DNA of 64,000 bases from the NCBI GenBank assembly GCA_040080965.1, contig JBEBHH010000001.1, positions 1 through 64,000 of the forward strand, in the 5' to 3' direction. The position numbers were made by a program, and so were the translations under genes. Of the stretch, positions 27,212 through 35,631 are shown in pieces. This DNA comes from SHZI01 sp040080965 (GTDB lineage Bacteria > Pseudomonadota > Gammaproteobacteria > Steroidobacterales > GCA-2729495). The notes under the pieces are model-generated. The model had not been told where the DNA came from. It did not search any database and saw only the letters and a list, made by a program, of their open reading frames with translations. The first letter of the stretch is position 1. Every line of letters begins with the position of its first letter.

Positions 27212-28558
27212 ATGTTCAATACTCTGAGTGACCGCCTTCGGGGGGTTCTCGATCAGGTCCGCGGCCGCGGCCGCCTGACGGAGGAAAACATCCAGGACGC
27301 CGTCCGGGATGTCCGGCGGGCCCTCATCGAGGCCGACGTGGCCCTGCCCGTCGTGCGTGACTTCGTCGAACTCGTCAGGCAGCGAGCCCTGGGCGCCGAC
27401 GTCCTGCGCAGCCTCACGCCGGGGCAGGTTTTCGTCCGGATCATCCATGAAGAACTCACCCGGACGCTGGGTGACGGCGTCGCCGAGCTCAACCTTCGCC
27501 ACCAGCCTCCGGCGGTGATCCTTCTCGCCGGTCTGCAGGGCGCCGGCAAGACGACCACTGCCGCCAAGCTTGCCCTGTACATTCGGGAACGGCTCGGCAA
27601 GCGCGTCGGGCTGGTGAGCACGGACACCCAGCGACCCGCCGCCATACTGCAGCTCGAGAAGCTGGCAGGCTCCATATCGGTGCCGTTCCTGGCTGCCGAT
27701 GTCAGTCTCGGTCCCGTCGGCATCGCGGAGCGCGCCCTGGCCGACGCGCGGCGGGACCAGCTTGAAGTCCTGATCATCGACACCGCGGGCCGCAGCAGGC
27801 TCGACGTGGAACTGCTCGATGAGCTGCGTAACCTGCGGGGCAAGGTTGACCCCGTGGAGACCCTCTTCGTCGTGGACAGCATGGCGGGCCAGGACGCGGT
27901 GAACGCGGCCAGGGCCTTCGCCGACGCCGTGTCCCTGACGGGCGTCATCCTGACCAAGGCAGACGGTGACGCCCGGGGAGGAGCGGCGTTGTCGGTGAAG
28001 GCCGTGACGGGCCAACCGATCAAGTTCCTCGGCAGCGGCGAGGCGGTGACCGAGCTCGAGCCGTTTCACCCCGACCGGATGGCCTCCCGCATCCTGGGCA
28101 TGGGCGACGTGCTCTCGCTCGTGGAGGAGGTGCAGCGCAAGGCGGATCACGCGTCCGCCGCCCGGCTGGCCGAGAAGGTCGCAACCGGCAAGCAGTTCGA
28201 CCTGAATGACCTCCGGGCCCAGTTGCAGCAGATCTCGGGTCTGGGCGGCGTCGAGAGCCTGCTGGAGAAGCTGCCCCTGCCGGGCGGCATGTCGGCCGAG
28301 AAGCTGGCCGGCCAGATCGACTCCCGTATGCTGCGTCGCCAGATTGCCATCATCGATTCCATGACCCCCCGGGAGCGCCGCAGGCCCGCGATTGTCGATG
28401 GTTCGCGCCGGCGCCGGATTGCGGGTGGGGCGGGCCTCCCCGTCCAGGAGGTCAACCGCCTCCTGAAGCAGCACGCCCAGATGCAGAAGATGATGAAAAA
28501 GATGGGCCAGGGGGGGCTCCGGCGGCTCATGCGGGGGTTCCCGGGCCTGCCCCGCTAG
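27212..28558 (+). CDS. ffh: Signal recognition particle protein Ffh
   Basis: The SRP GTPase that binds signal sequences of inner-membrane proteins together with 4.5S RNA, whose gene is at 57677. The 448-aa protein has an N-terminal four-helix bundle, the G domain with GLQGAGKTTTAAKLA near 108, DTAGR and TKADGDARGG, and the methionine-rich M domain at the end (MTPRERRRP, GSRRRRIAGG, QMQKMMKKMG). The start at 27212 gives MFNTLSDRL, the usual opening; the frame extends upstream but without homology. Confidence 0.97.
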   Translation: MFNTLSDRLRGVLDQVRGRGRLTEENIQDAVRDVRRALIEADVALPVVRDFVELVRQRALGADVLRSLTPGQVFVRIIHEELTRTLGDGVAELNLRHQPPAVILLAGLQGAGKTTTAAKLALYIRERLGKRVGLVSTDTQRPAAILQLEKLAGSISVPFLAADVSLGPVGIAERALADARRDQLEVLIIDTAGRSRLDVELLDELRNLRGKVDPVETLFVVDSMAGQDAVNAARAFADAVSLTGVILTKADGDARGGAALSVKAVTGQPIKFLGSGEAVTELEPFHPDRMASRILGMGDVLSLVEEVQRKADHASAARLAEKVATGKQFDLNDLRAQLQQISGLGGVESLLEKLPLPGGMSAEKLAGQIDSRMLRRQIAIIDSMTPRERRRPAIVDGSRRRRIAGGAGLPVQEVNRLLKQHAQMQKMMKKMGQGGLRRLMRGFPGLPR

Positions 28559-28608
28559 CCCCGGGGCCGGTGCCAACGGGCCATTTTTCGAGTAATATTC
28601 GGCGGTTA

Positions 28609-28624
28609 ATCGGTACCCACCGAT
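28609..28624 (+). promoter_or_regulatory. Perfect hairpin in the rpsP leader
   Basis: ATCGGT-ACCC-ACCGAT forms a perfect 6-bp stem with a 4-nt loop, ending 30 nt before the rpsP ATG. Just upstream are TAATAT (28593-28598), a possible -10 without a clear -35, and a weak GGCC stem followed by ATTTTT (about 28566-28588) that could attenuate ffh transcription. The role of the hairpin is unknown; it is not followed by a T-run. Confidence 0.4.
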
Positions 28625-28654
28625 CCCAATCAGGCATAAGGAAGCTCAAAAGCG

Positions 28655-28918
28655 ATGGTTACTATCCGTCTGTCCCGCGGAGGCGCCAAGGGGCGGCCCT
28701 TCTATCATCTCGCCGTCAGCGACTCGCGGCGCGCCCGCGACGGCCGCTACATCGAGCGCATTGGATTTTTCAGTCCTTTCGCCACCGCCTCGGAAGAGCG
28801 GTTGCGGATTGATCTCGGCCGCTACGAATACTGGCTCGGCGTCGGCGCCCAGGCGTCCGATCGTGTCGCGTCCCTGGTGAAGGATTTCCGGCAGCAGGCT
28901 CCTGCCCAGGCAGCCTGA
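28655..28918 (+). CDS. rpsP: 30S ribosomal protein bS16
   Basis: An 87-aa protein of the 30S body, with the family start MVTIRLSRGGAKGRPFYHLA, the SRRARDGRYIERIGFF core and the LGRYEYWLGVGAQASD segment. First gene of the rpsP-rimM-trmD-rplS operon. AAGGAAG precedes the start by about 9 nt. Confidence 0.98.
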   Translation: MVTIRLSRGGAKGRPFYHLAVSDSRRARDGRYIERIGFFSPFATASEERLRIDLGRYEYWLGVGAQASDRVASLVKDFRQQAPAQAA

Positions 28919-28941
28919 AGCGGCTGACGGCAGCCCCAGCT

Positions 28942-28993
28942 CGCCTGAAAAAACGCGCCTGCAAAGCCGCACCTGAAACAGACTCGCCTGAAC
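28942..28993 (+). repeat. Four near-repeats of CGCCTGAAA before rimM
   Basis: CGCCTGAAA, CGCCTGCAA, CACCTGAAA and CGCCTGAAC occur at irregular 13-18 nt spacing within 52 nt between rpsP and the conserved part of rimM. They give recurring TGA triplets in two frames. They may be chance in a GC-rich stretch or the remains of small duplications that disturbed the rimM start. Confidence 0.4.
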
Positions 28994-29515
28994 AGTCGCG
29001 TTGGCATAGGCCGCATATCCGGGGTTTTCGGAGTTCGTGGCTGGATAAAGGTGTATTCCTACACGTCGCCCCGCGTGAACGTCGTTGGCTACAGCCCCTG
29101 GTACCTGCGGCAGGCTGGGGCGGAGTCGACCCGGGAGGTTCTGGCAGGCCAGGCCCACGGTGACGGTGTCGTGGCCTCCCTCGCGGGCATCAACGACCGC
29201 GATGCCGCCGCGGCGCTGGTAGGGGCGGAGATTGAGGTTGACCGGAAGGTACTCGGGCCGGAGCTTCGCAGTGAAGTGTCGGGCCGGGGACGGCCGGGAG
29301 AGTATTTCTGGGTCGATCTCCAGGGCATGGAGGTGCGGACCCGGTCTGGAGAAAGCCTTGGTTTCATCGATCACTTGTTCGAAACCGGGGCCAACGACGT
29401 GATGGTTGTGGTCGGCGCCGCGAGGCACCTGATTCCGTTCCTCTACGGCAGCGTGGTGCAGGCGGTGGACGGCGACCAGCGTGTGATTACCGTGGAGTGG
29501 GATCCGGACTTCTGA
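28988..29515 (+). CDS. rimM: Ribosome maturation factor RimM (non-standard start)
   Basis: Binds bS/uS19 region of the 30S subunit and helps 16S processing. The family N terminus is encoded but not preceded by ATG, GTG or TTG: the frame reads VGIGRISGVFGVRGWIK from about 29000 to 29050, and the first ordinary start is the GTG at 29051, which would cut off this conserved strand. In-frame CTG codons at 28988 and 28973 are the possible starts, with a stop at 28946. The C-terminal PRC-barrel part (GEYFWVDLQGMEV, HLIPFLYG) is intact. From CTG 28988 it has 175 aa, the normal family length. A sequence error near the start is an alternative. Confidence 0.85.
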   Translation: MNSRVGIGRISGVFGVRGWIKVYSYTSPRVNVVGYSPWYLRQAGAESTREVLAGQAHGDGVVASLAGINDRDAAAALVGAEIEVDRKVLGPELRSEVSGRGRPGEYFWVDLQGMEVRTRSGESLGFIDHLFETGANDVMVVVGAARHLIPFLYGSVVQAVDGDQRVITVEWDPDF

Positions 29516-29554
29516 TCCTGTTTCGCGGTCCGACTGAGCCTCGAGGACCCAGAC

Positions 29555-30310
29555 GTGGACGTGGCGGTGGTATCGCTGTTCCCCGAGATGCTTGCACCGG
29601 TGGTGCAGTTCGGGGTGGTTGGACGGGCGATCCGGCGGAAGCTTGCGCGGGTCATCCCGGTCGACCCAAGGGCCTTCGCCACGGACGTGCATGGCACCGT
29701 GGACGACCGGCCCTACGGCGGCGGGCCCGGCATGGTCATCCGCGTGGAGCCCTTCGCGACAGCAATTGCTGCTGCCCGCGGACAGGTTCCGGATGGCAGT
29801 CCCGTCGTGTTCCTGAGTCCGCAGGGCAAGCCCTTCGACCAGGCCACGGCCCGGCGTTATGCGTCGCTGCCCGGACTGGTTCTGGTGGCAGGCCGGTACG
29901 AAGGCTTCGACGAACGCCTGATCGAGATCGTTGGCGGTGAGGAGATCTCGGTTGGCGACTTTGTGATGAGTGGCGGTGAGATTGCCGCCATGGCGGTGCT
30001 GGATGCCACCCTTCGGCTGCGTCCCGGAGTGCTTGGTGACGAGCAGTCAGCGGAACAGGAATCGTTTGCCGCGGGCTTGCTTGACCATCCGCACTACACG
30101 CGCCCGGAAATGGCGCACGGGAGGCAGGTGCCGCGGGTGCTGGTCGAGGGCAACCACGAGGCGATCCGGCGCTGGCGGCGCAAGCAGGCCCTGGGTCGGA
30201 CCAGCCTCCGGCGGCCGGACCTGCTTGGTGGCCGCGAACTGAGCGACGAGGATCGACGGCTGCTCGAGGAATTTCGTGCAGAGATGTCGGCCCCGCCGCC
30301 GACGGCGTGA
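29555..30310 (+). CDS. trmD: tRNA (guanine-N1)-methyltransferase TrmD
   Basis: Methylates G37 at N1 in tRNAs with G36, preventing +1 frameshifts. The 251-aa SPOUT protein has the opening VAVVSLFPEM, RPYGGGPGMVI, the knot segment VAGRYEGFDERLIE and EEISVGDFVMSGGE, and the C-terminal domain ending with RRPDLL. It starts at GTG 29555. Complete and in standard order in the rpsP operon. Confidence 0.97.
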   Translation: MDVAVVSLFPEMLAPVVQFGVVGRAIRRKLARVIPVDPRAFATDVHGTVDDRPYGGGPGMVIRVEPFATAIAAARGQVPDGSPVVFLSPQGKPFDQATARRYASLPGLVLVAGRYEGFDERLIEIVGGEEISVGDFVMSGGEIAAMAVLDATLRLRPGVLGDEQSAEQESFAAGLLDHPHYTRPEMAHGRQVPRVLVEGNHEAIRRWRRKQALGRTSLRRPDLLGGRELSDEDRRLLEEFRAEMSAPPPTA

Positions 30311-30371
30311 AGAATGACGGCAGGACGTATTGACGACAACAATTCAAGCTACTGACATTGGGATTACCAGC

Positions 30372-30716
30372 ATGGCAAACATCATCGAAAAGCTCGAAAC
30401 CGAAGCCCTGAAGAGCGACATTCCCGACTTCGCGCCCGGCGACACGGTCGTGGTCCAGGTCCGGGTCAAGGAAGGGAATCGCGAACGGCTCCAGGCCTAC
30501 GAGGGAGTGGTCGTGGCGCGCCGTAATCGCGGGCTTAACTCGTCATTCACTGTGCGCAAGGTTTCGCACGGCGAGGGCGTCGAGCGCGTGTTTCCCCTGC
30601 ACAGCCCCACCGTTGCCGAGATCAAGGTGAAGCGCCGTGGCGACGTGCGCCGCGCCAAGCTCTACTACCTCCGCGACCGCAGCGGCAAGTCGGCCCGGAT
30701 TCGCGAGAAGGTCTGA
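30372..30716 (+). CDS. rplS: 50S ribosomal protein bL19
   Basis: A 114-aa protein at the 30S-50S interface. Features: start MANIIEKLETE, FAPGDTVVVQVRVKEG, RLQAYEGVVVARRNRG and the C-terminal RRAKLYYLRDRSGK. The frame extends upstream to 30330, but homology and a 62-nt gap from trmD support ATG 30372. Last gene of the rpsP operon. Confidence 0.97.
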   Translation: MANIIEKLETEALKSDIPDFAPGDTVVVQVRVKEGNRERLQAYEGVVVARRNRGLNSSFTVRKVSHGEGVERVFPLHSPTVAEIKVKRRGDVRRAKLYYLRDRSGKSARIREKV

Positions 30717-30733
30717 TTCGCTGCGCAGGGGCA

Positions 30734-31630
30734 GTGACTCACCCGCCTGTCCGTCGGGGATCCACGGCGTTGCTGCGGCTGGCTGGCATCCTTGTCACCG
30801 CCGCGGCGCTCGGCGGCACCCTCGGCGGCTGCAGCAGCCTGGCGAGTTCGGCGGCTGGCGACCTGGCGGGGAACCTGTCGGCGGCAATCCTCAACCAGGA
30901 TGACCCCGAACTCGTCCGGGAAAGCTTGCCGGCGTACCTGCTGTTGCTGGATTCCCTGGCCGCTGGTCCGGACGCCAGTCCGGAGGTCCTCGGCGCGGCG
31001 GCGCGGCTCTACGCGGCCTACGCGGTGGTCTTTGTAACCGACCCGGCCCGGGCCGCCACCCTTGCAACCCGGGCCCGCACTTACGGCGACCGTGCTGCCT
31101 GTGCAGCAAGCCCGGTGACCTGCGACCTGCAGAACGTCCCCTACCCCGAGCTCGCCGCCCGCCTGGACGGCGTCAAGCGGGCGCAAGCGCCGGCGCTGTT
31201 CAGTTCCGCCGTCGGTTCCCTCGCGTACGTACGTACCCACAGCGACGACTGGCAGGCATTGGCCGGCTTGCCCCGGATCGAGGCCGTGCTGGAGAGATTG
31301 CTGGTGATCGGTGACCCCGCCGATGCAGGCACCGTGAACTCCTACCTCGGCATTCTCAATACCCTTCGTCCGGCGGCCCTGGGCGGGCAGCCCGAAGCGG
31401 GGCGCGCGTACTTCGAAAAGGCCATCGAGCTGACGGGTGGTCGTGACCTCAGCGTGCTGGTCGAGTTCGCCCGCAGCTATGCGCGACTGGTCTACGACCG
31501 GGAGCTGCACGACGCTCTGCTGAATCGTGCGCTGGCAGCTGATCCACGGCAGGATGGTTACACCCTGCTGAACACACTTGCGCAGAAGCAGGCATCGGAA
31601 CTGCTGGCTTCGGCGAACGATTACTTCTGA
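30734..31630 (+). CDS. TRAP transporter TatT-component lipoprotein
   Basis: A 298-aa lipoprotein with an N-terminal basic-hydrophobic signal and lipobox LGGC with Cys33. The rest is helical repeat sequence (ESLPAYLLLLDSLAAG, AAARLYAAYAVVF, YFEKAIELTGG, YDRELHDALLNRAL) typical of the TatT family, a TPR-like trimeric protein first characterised in Treponema that associates with the TRAP solute receptor. It starts with GTG 17 nt after rplS and is followed 29 nt later by the solute receptor and both permease genes, so the whole cassette is likely cotranscribed. Confidence 0.9.
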   Translation: MTHPPVRRGSTALLRLAGILVTAAALGGTLGGCSSLASSAAGDLAGNLSAAILNQDDPELVRESLPAYLLLLDSLAAGPDASPEVLGAAARLYAAYAVVFVTDPARAATLATRARTYGDRAACAASPVTCDLQNVPYPELAARLDGVKRAQAPALFSSAVGSLAYVRTHSDDWQALAGLPRIEAVLERLLVIGDPADAGTVNSYLGILNTLRPAALGGQPEAGRAYFEKAIELTGGRDLSVLVEFARSYARLVYDRELHDALLNRALAADPRQDGYTLLNTLAQKQASELLASANDYF

Positions 31631-31659
31631 TCCCACCATATCGACGAGAGGATGCGCCG

Positions 31660-32697
31660 GTGAAGCTGCCTACCTGCACCCCGAAACTGGCAGGACTTCT
31701 CCTGCTTGCCTGGCTGCCGCTCAGCCTTCCCGCCACCGATCTCAAGCTGGCCACGGTCGCGCCGGAGGGGTCAGGGTGGATGAAGGACCTCCGCGCTGCC
31801 GGCCTGCAGGTCCGTGAGAAGACCGGTGGCCGGGTCAACATCAAGTTCTATGGCGGCGGAATACAGGGCACCGACAAGAAGGTTTTGCGGAAGATCCGCA
31901 TCGGCCAGCTGCAGGGTGGCGTATTCACCTCCAACAGCCTCGAGGAGCGCTATCCGGATATCCTGATTTACGGCCTGCCCATGCTCTTCAATTCCCAGGA
32001 CGAGGTTGATTACGTCCGGCAGAAGATGGATGCCAGGCTCACCGCGGGTCTCGAGAAGGCCGGTTTCGTGTCCTACGGTTTCGCGGGTGGCGGCTTTGCG
32101 TACTTCATGACCGGCAAGCCGGTCACCGGCCTCGCGGACCTGCGGGGCCAGAAGATCTGGGTGCCGGAAGGCGACCAGACCAGCTACGTCGCCATGCAGG
32201 CCCTGCAGCTCTCGCCGGTGGTGCTGCCGATCACGGACGTACTCACCGGCCTGGAAACGGGCCTCCTGGACATTGTCGCCACGCCACCGGTCGGGGCCGT
32301 GATCCTGCAGTGGTACACCAAGACCAGGTTCGTCACCAACCAGCCACTCAGCTACACGCTTGGCGTCCTGGCCATCGACAAGGGCGCCCTGGCGGGCATC
32401 AGTGACGCCGACAAGGCCGTCCTCCGCGAGGTGATGACGGCGCTCTACGCGCGGCTCGATGCCCAGAACCGGATCGACAACGCGAAGGCCGAACAGGCGC
32501 TCAAGGCCAATGGCCTGAAGTTCGTGGAGCCGAATGCCACCGAGGTTCCGCAGTGGAGGGCCGCCGTCTCGGCTGCCATGGACGGCATGGCGGCCAAGGG
32601 CACCTTCTCCGCCGACCTTCTCGCCGAGGTCCGGAGGCACCTTCAGGACTATCGCAGGACCAGACCGGCTGCCGGGGTTTCGGGCGGCCGCCCGTGA
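31660..32697 (+). CDS. TRAP transporter substrate-binding protein (DctP family)
   Basis: A 345-aa periplasmic receptor with a signal peptide ending near residue 25. DctP-family features include LKLATVAPEGSGWMKDL, VREKTGGRVNIKFYGGG, the GLPMLFNSQDEVDYVR region and TGLADLRGQKIWVPEGD. The ligand cannot be read from sequence; a TatT partner suggests the hydrophobic-ligand or organic-acid subgroup. GTG start at 31660 with GAGAGGA upstream. Its stop overlaps the next gene by 4 nt (GTGA). Confidence 0.92.
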   Translation: MKLPTCTPKLAGLLLLAWLPLSLPATDLKLATVAPEGSGWMKDLRAAGLQVREKTGGRVNIKFYGGGIQGTDKKVLRKIRIGQLQGGVFTSNSLEERYPDILIYGLPMLFNSQDEVDYVRQKMDARLTAGLEKAGFVSYGFAGGGFAYFMTGKPVTGLADLRGQKIWVPEGDQTSYVAMQALQLSPVVLPITDVLTGLETGLLDIVATPPVGAVILQWYTKTRFVTNQPLSYTLGVLAIDKGALAGISDADKAVLREVMTALYARLDAQNRIDNAKAEQALKANGLKFVEPNATEVPQWRAAVSAAMDGMAAKGTFSADLLAEVRRHLQDYRRTRPAAGVSGGRP

Positions 32698-33221
32698 ACG
32701 AGGCTGGCATGCCGGAGGGCGATGCTCCCGGCCGTGCCGAACGGCTGGGACGCCAGTTCGAGAACACGCTTCTCGCAGTCGTCCTGTTCCTGATGATCGG
32801 GATTGCCGCCTCGCAGGTCTTCCTCCGGAGCGTGCTGGGTAGCGGGCTCTCGTGGGCCGACGAGGCACTGCGGCTGCTGGTCCTCTGGGCCGCCATGCTC
32901 GGTGCAATCGCCGCCAGCCGGGACAATGTCCACCTCCGCATCGACCTGCTGTCCCGCTTCCTGCCGGCGGGCTGGCGGCGCGTGAGTGCGGCTCTCGTGG
33001 ATCTCTTTGCCGCCGGTGTATCGGCGGTGCTGGCGTGGCAATCGTGGCGTTTTGTCTCCGAATCCCGCGAGTTCGGGGACCTGGTCCTCGGCACCCTGCC
33101 GGCCTGGGCGTTCCAGGCGATCCTTCCAGCTGCCTTCATCCTGATCACCTATCGCTACCTGGCTGGTTTGCCACGGCACTTCCGGCCCCGGCGCGCCGCG
33201 GTGGAGCGCGATACCGCATGA
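32694..33221 (+). CDS. TRAP transporter small permease (DctQ family)
   Basis: A 175-aa protein with four hydrophobic segments, starting with ENTLLAVVLFLMIGIAASQVFLR, and the DctQ motif LSWADEALRLLVLWAAMLGA. It starts at GTG 32694, overlapping the receptor gene; the longer upstream frame inside that gene is discarded. Its stop overlaps the large permease ATG (ATGA). It forms the membrane complex with the large subunit. Confidence 0.92.
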   Translation: MNEAGMPEGDAPGRAERLGRQFENTLLAVVLFLMIGIAASQVFLRSVLGSGLSWADEALRLLVLWAAMLGAIAASRDNVHLRIDLLSRFLPAGWRRVSAALVDLFAAGVSAVLAWQSWRFVSESREFGDLVLGTLPAWAFQAILPAAFILITYRYLAGLPRHFRPRRAAVERDTA

Positions 33222-34477
33222 TCCTGACCAGTCTCGCGCTGGTCCTGCTGGCGGTCCTCGGGGCGCCGCTGTTTGCCATCATCGGCGCGGGTGCGCTGCT
33301 GGGCTTCTCCCGGGCGGAAGTCGACCTGACCGCCGTCCCGATCGAAATCTACGGTATTGCCGAAACGCCGATCCTGCTGGCGATACCCTTGTTCACGTTC
33401 GCCGGGTACGTGCTGAGTGAAAGCCGCGCGGCGGCCAGGTTGGTTCGACTGAGCGCCGCGCTCATCGGCTGGCTCCCCGGCGGGCTGGCCATGGTAGCGG
33501 TGGCCACGTGCTCACTGTTCACCGCCTTTACTGGCGGCTCGGGCGTCACGATCATCGCGATCGGCGCGCTGCTGTTCCCGGCGCTGATCCAGGCCGGCTA
33601 CGGGGAGCGCTTCACGCTGGGCCTCGTCACGTCATCCGGCAGCCTTGGCCTGCTGTTTGCTCCATCGCTCCCCCTGATCATCTACGGGATCATTGCGGAG
33701 GTATCCATCGATTCACTCTTCGTGGCCGGTGTGGTGCCGGGAATCCTGATGATGCTGGCGCTGGCGGCCTTTTGCCTCTGGCGAAACCGGGAGAATCGCC
33801 GGCCGCTGGCCGACTTCTCCTGGCGGGAGGTCCGGGCCGCGGTCCGGGAGTCCATCTGGGAGCTGCCGTTGCCGATCGTCGTCCTGGGCGGAATCTACAG
33901 CGGCTACTTCGCGGTCTCGGAGGCGGCGGCCGTCACGGTTGTCTACGTGCTGGTGGTCGAGCTCCTGATCTACCGGGAGGTGCCGTGGAACCGCCTGACT
34001 GCGATCGTCCGTGACTCCATGGTGCTCGTCGGCGGGATCCTGCTCATCCTGGGCATATCGCTGGCATCAACCAACTACATGATCGACGCTCAGGTCCCCC
34101 AGAAACTCATCGAGCTGGTGACCCGGTACATCTCGAGCCAGACCAGCTTCCTGCTGCTGCTGATCTGCTTCCTGCTGCTCATTGGCTGCATCTTGCACAT
34201 CTTCTCGGCCCTCGTACTGGTGGTCCCCCTGATGCTCCCCGTTGCGGCGCAATACGGCGTGGACCCGGTTCATCTCGGCATCATCTTCGTGGCCACCATG
34301 GAGCTGGGCTATCTCCTGCCACCCATTGGCCTCAACCTGTATATCTCCAGCTACCGCTTCAACCGGCCCGTGCTGGACGTATGCCTTGCCACAGTCCCGT
34401 TCATACTTATCCTGTTCGGCGCCGTCCTGCTCATCACCTTCGTGCCTTCGCTGTCGCTGATGTTCGTCAAGCAGTAG
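33218..34477 (+). CDS. TRAP transporter large permease (DctM family)
   Basis: The 419-aa channel subunit has about eleven or twelve transmembrane segments. DctM signatures include AIPLFTFAGYVLSES, FTAFTGGSGVTIIAIG, SSGSLGLLFAPSLPLIIYG and the C-terminal MELGYLLPPIGLNLYISS. ATG 33218 overlaps the small-permease stop and gives the usual short N terminus. The transporter should be driven by a sodium or proton gradient, as for the family. Confidence 0.94.
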   Translation: MILTSLALVLLAVLGAPLFAIIGAGALLGFSRAEVDLTAVPIEIYGIAETPILLAIPLFTFAGYVLSESRAAARLVRLSAALIGWLPGGLAMVAVATCSLFTAFTGGSGVTIIAIGALLFPALIQAGYGERFTLGLVTSSGSLGLLFAPSLPLIIYGIIAEVSIDSLFVAGVVPGILMMLALAAFCLWRNRENRRPLADFSWREVRAAVRESIWELPLPIVVLGGIYSGYFAVSEAAAVTVVYVLVVELLIYREVPWNRLTAIVRDSMVLVGGILLILGISLASTNYMIDAQVPQKLIELVTRYISSQTSFLLLLICFLLLIGCILHIFSALVLVVPLMLPVAAQYGVDPVHLGIIFVATMELGYLLPPIGLNLYISSYRFNRPVLDVCLATVPFILILFGAVLLITFVPSLSLMFVKQ

Positions 34478-34504
34478 TTCCGCTACCACCCAGAGGTATC
34501 ACTG

Positions 34505-35617
34505 ATGACCCGGTCACTCCTAGCGCTGATGGTCGCCTTCACGGCGGGTTGCGTCACCAGCGCGCCGGCCGTCCCGCCGGGAAAGCCGGCCGAGTTCCTG
34601 CGGGTGCCACCGGGATTCCGGGCGGAAATTCTGGTCGAGAACGTCCCGAACGCCCGCTCGATGGCATTGGGGGAGGGTGGCACCCTGTTCGTCGGTACGC
34701 GCTCGGGGGGAACGGTGTACGCGGTCCGGAACGCGTTGCGCGGGAACCCGTCCGTCAGCAAGTTTGCCGAGGGCCTGACCATGCCCAACGGGGTCGCCCT
34801 GTATCAGGGCGCCCTGTACGTGGCGGAGCAGAAGCGCATCGTCCGCTATCCCGCCGCCGAGGCCAGCGTCGACAACCCGCCCCAGGCCGAGATCATCGAT
34901 GCGGCATTGCCGTTCAAGGGAGTGCTGCATTCCTGGAAGTACCTCGCATTCGGTCCCGATGACAAGCTGTATGTTCCTGTCGGGGCGCCATGCAACAGCT
35001 GCGTCGAGCCGGGGTTCGGCGTAATCCTCCGGATGAACCCGGACGGGACGGGGCGCGAGGTCGTGGCGTCGGGCATCCGCAATTCCGTGGGTCTTGCCTG
35101 GCACCCCGCGACGAAGGAATTGTGGTTTACCGACAATGGCCGGGACATGCTGGGTGACGAGGTTCCGCCGTGCGAGCTGAATCGCATGCCACGGACTGGC
35201 CTGGATTTTGGCTTTCCGTACTGCCACGGGGGCACCATCGCCGACCCGCAGCTAGGGGCGGGCGGCAGTTGCAGCACCGCCGTACCGCCGGTCCAGGCGC
35301 TGGGGCCGCACGTTGCGCCTCTGGCCGTGAAATTCTATACGGGCCGCATGTTTCCCGCGGAATACCGCGGGCAGGTCCTGATTGCGGAGCACGGGTCCTG
35401 GAATCGCAGCAAGGCGGCCGGCAAGACCGGCTACCGGGTGAGCCTGGTGCGGCTGAAGGGCGACAAGGCGGTTGCCTATGAGCCGTTCATTGAGGGCTGG
35501 CTCCAGGGGGACGAGGTGCTCGGCCGGCCGGTTGACCTGCTGGTGGCCCCGGATGGCTCGCTGCTGGTGAGCGATGACCAGCGTGGCGTGATTTATCGCA
35601 TCAGCTACAAGGGCTAG
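34505..35617 (+). CDS. PQQ-dehydrogenase-like beta-propeller lipoprotein
   Basis: A 370-aa protein with a lipoprotein signal (lipobox FTAGC, Cys16) followed by a six-bladed propeller of the sorbosone/glucose dehydrogenase type. Recognisable elements are PNGVALYQGALYVAEQ, HSWKYLAFGPDDKLYVPVG, SGIRNSVGLAWHP, WFTDNGRD and IAEHGSWNRS. The family oxidises sugars or aldehydes with PQQ in the periplasm, but several members have no proven activity. It begins 27 nt after the TRAP permease and may be cotranscribed with it, so it might act on the transported compound; this is inference. No cytochrome domain is present, unlike the paralogue at 55068. Confidence 0.85.
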   Translation: MTRSLLALMVAFTAGCVTSAPAVPPGKPAEFLRVPPGFRAEILVENVPNARSMALGEGGTLFVGTRSGGTVYAVRNALRGNPSVSKFAEGLTMPNGVALYQGALYVAEQKRIVRYPAAEASVDNPPQAEIIDAALPFKGVLHSWKYLAFGPDDKLYVPVGAPCNSCVEPGFGVILRMNPDGTGREVVASGIRNSVGLAWHPATKELWFTDNGRDMLGDEVPPCELNRMPRTGLDFGFPYCHGGTIADPQLGAGGSCSTAVPPVQALGPHVAPLAVKFYTGRMFPAEYRGQVLIAEHGSWNRSKAAGKTGYRVSLVRLKGDKAVAYEPFIEGWLQGDEVLGRPVDLLVAPDGSLLVSDDQRGVIYRISYKG

Positions 35618-35631
35618 TTGGGAGCCTGCAC

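Noticed and set aside
27086..28576. A 496-codon minus-strand frame opposite ffh
   Set aside because: Fully antisense to ffh, with no domain or ribosome-binding site.
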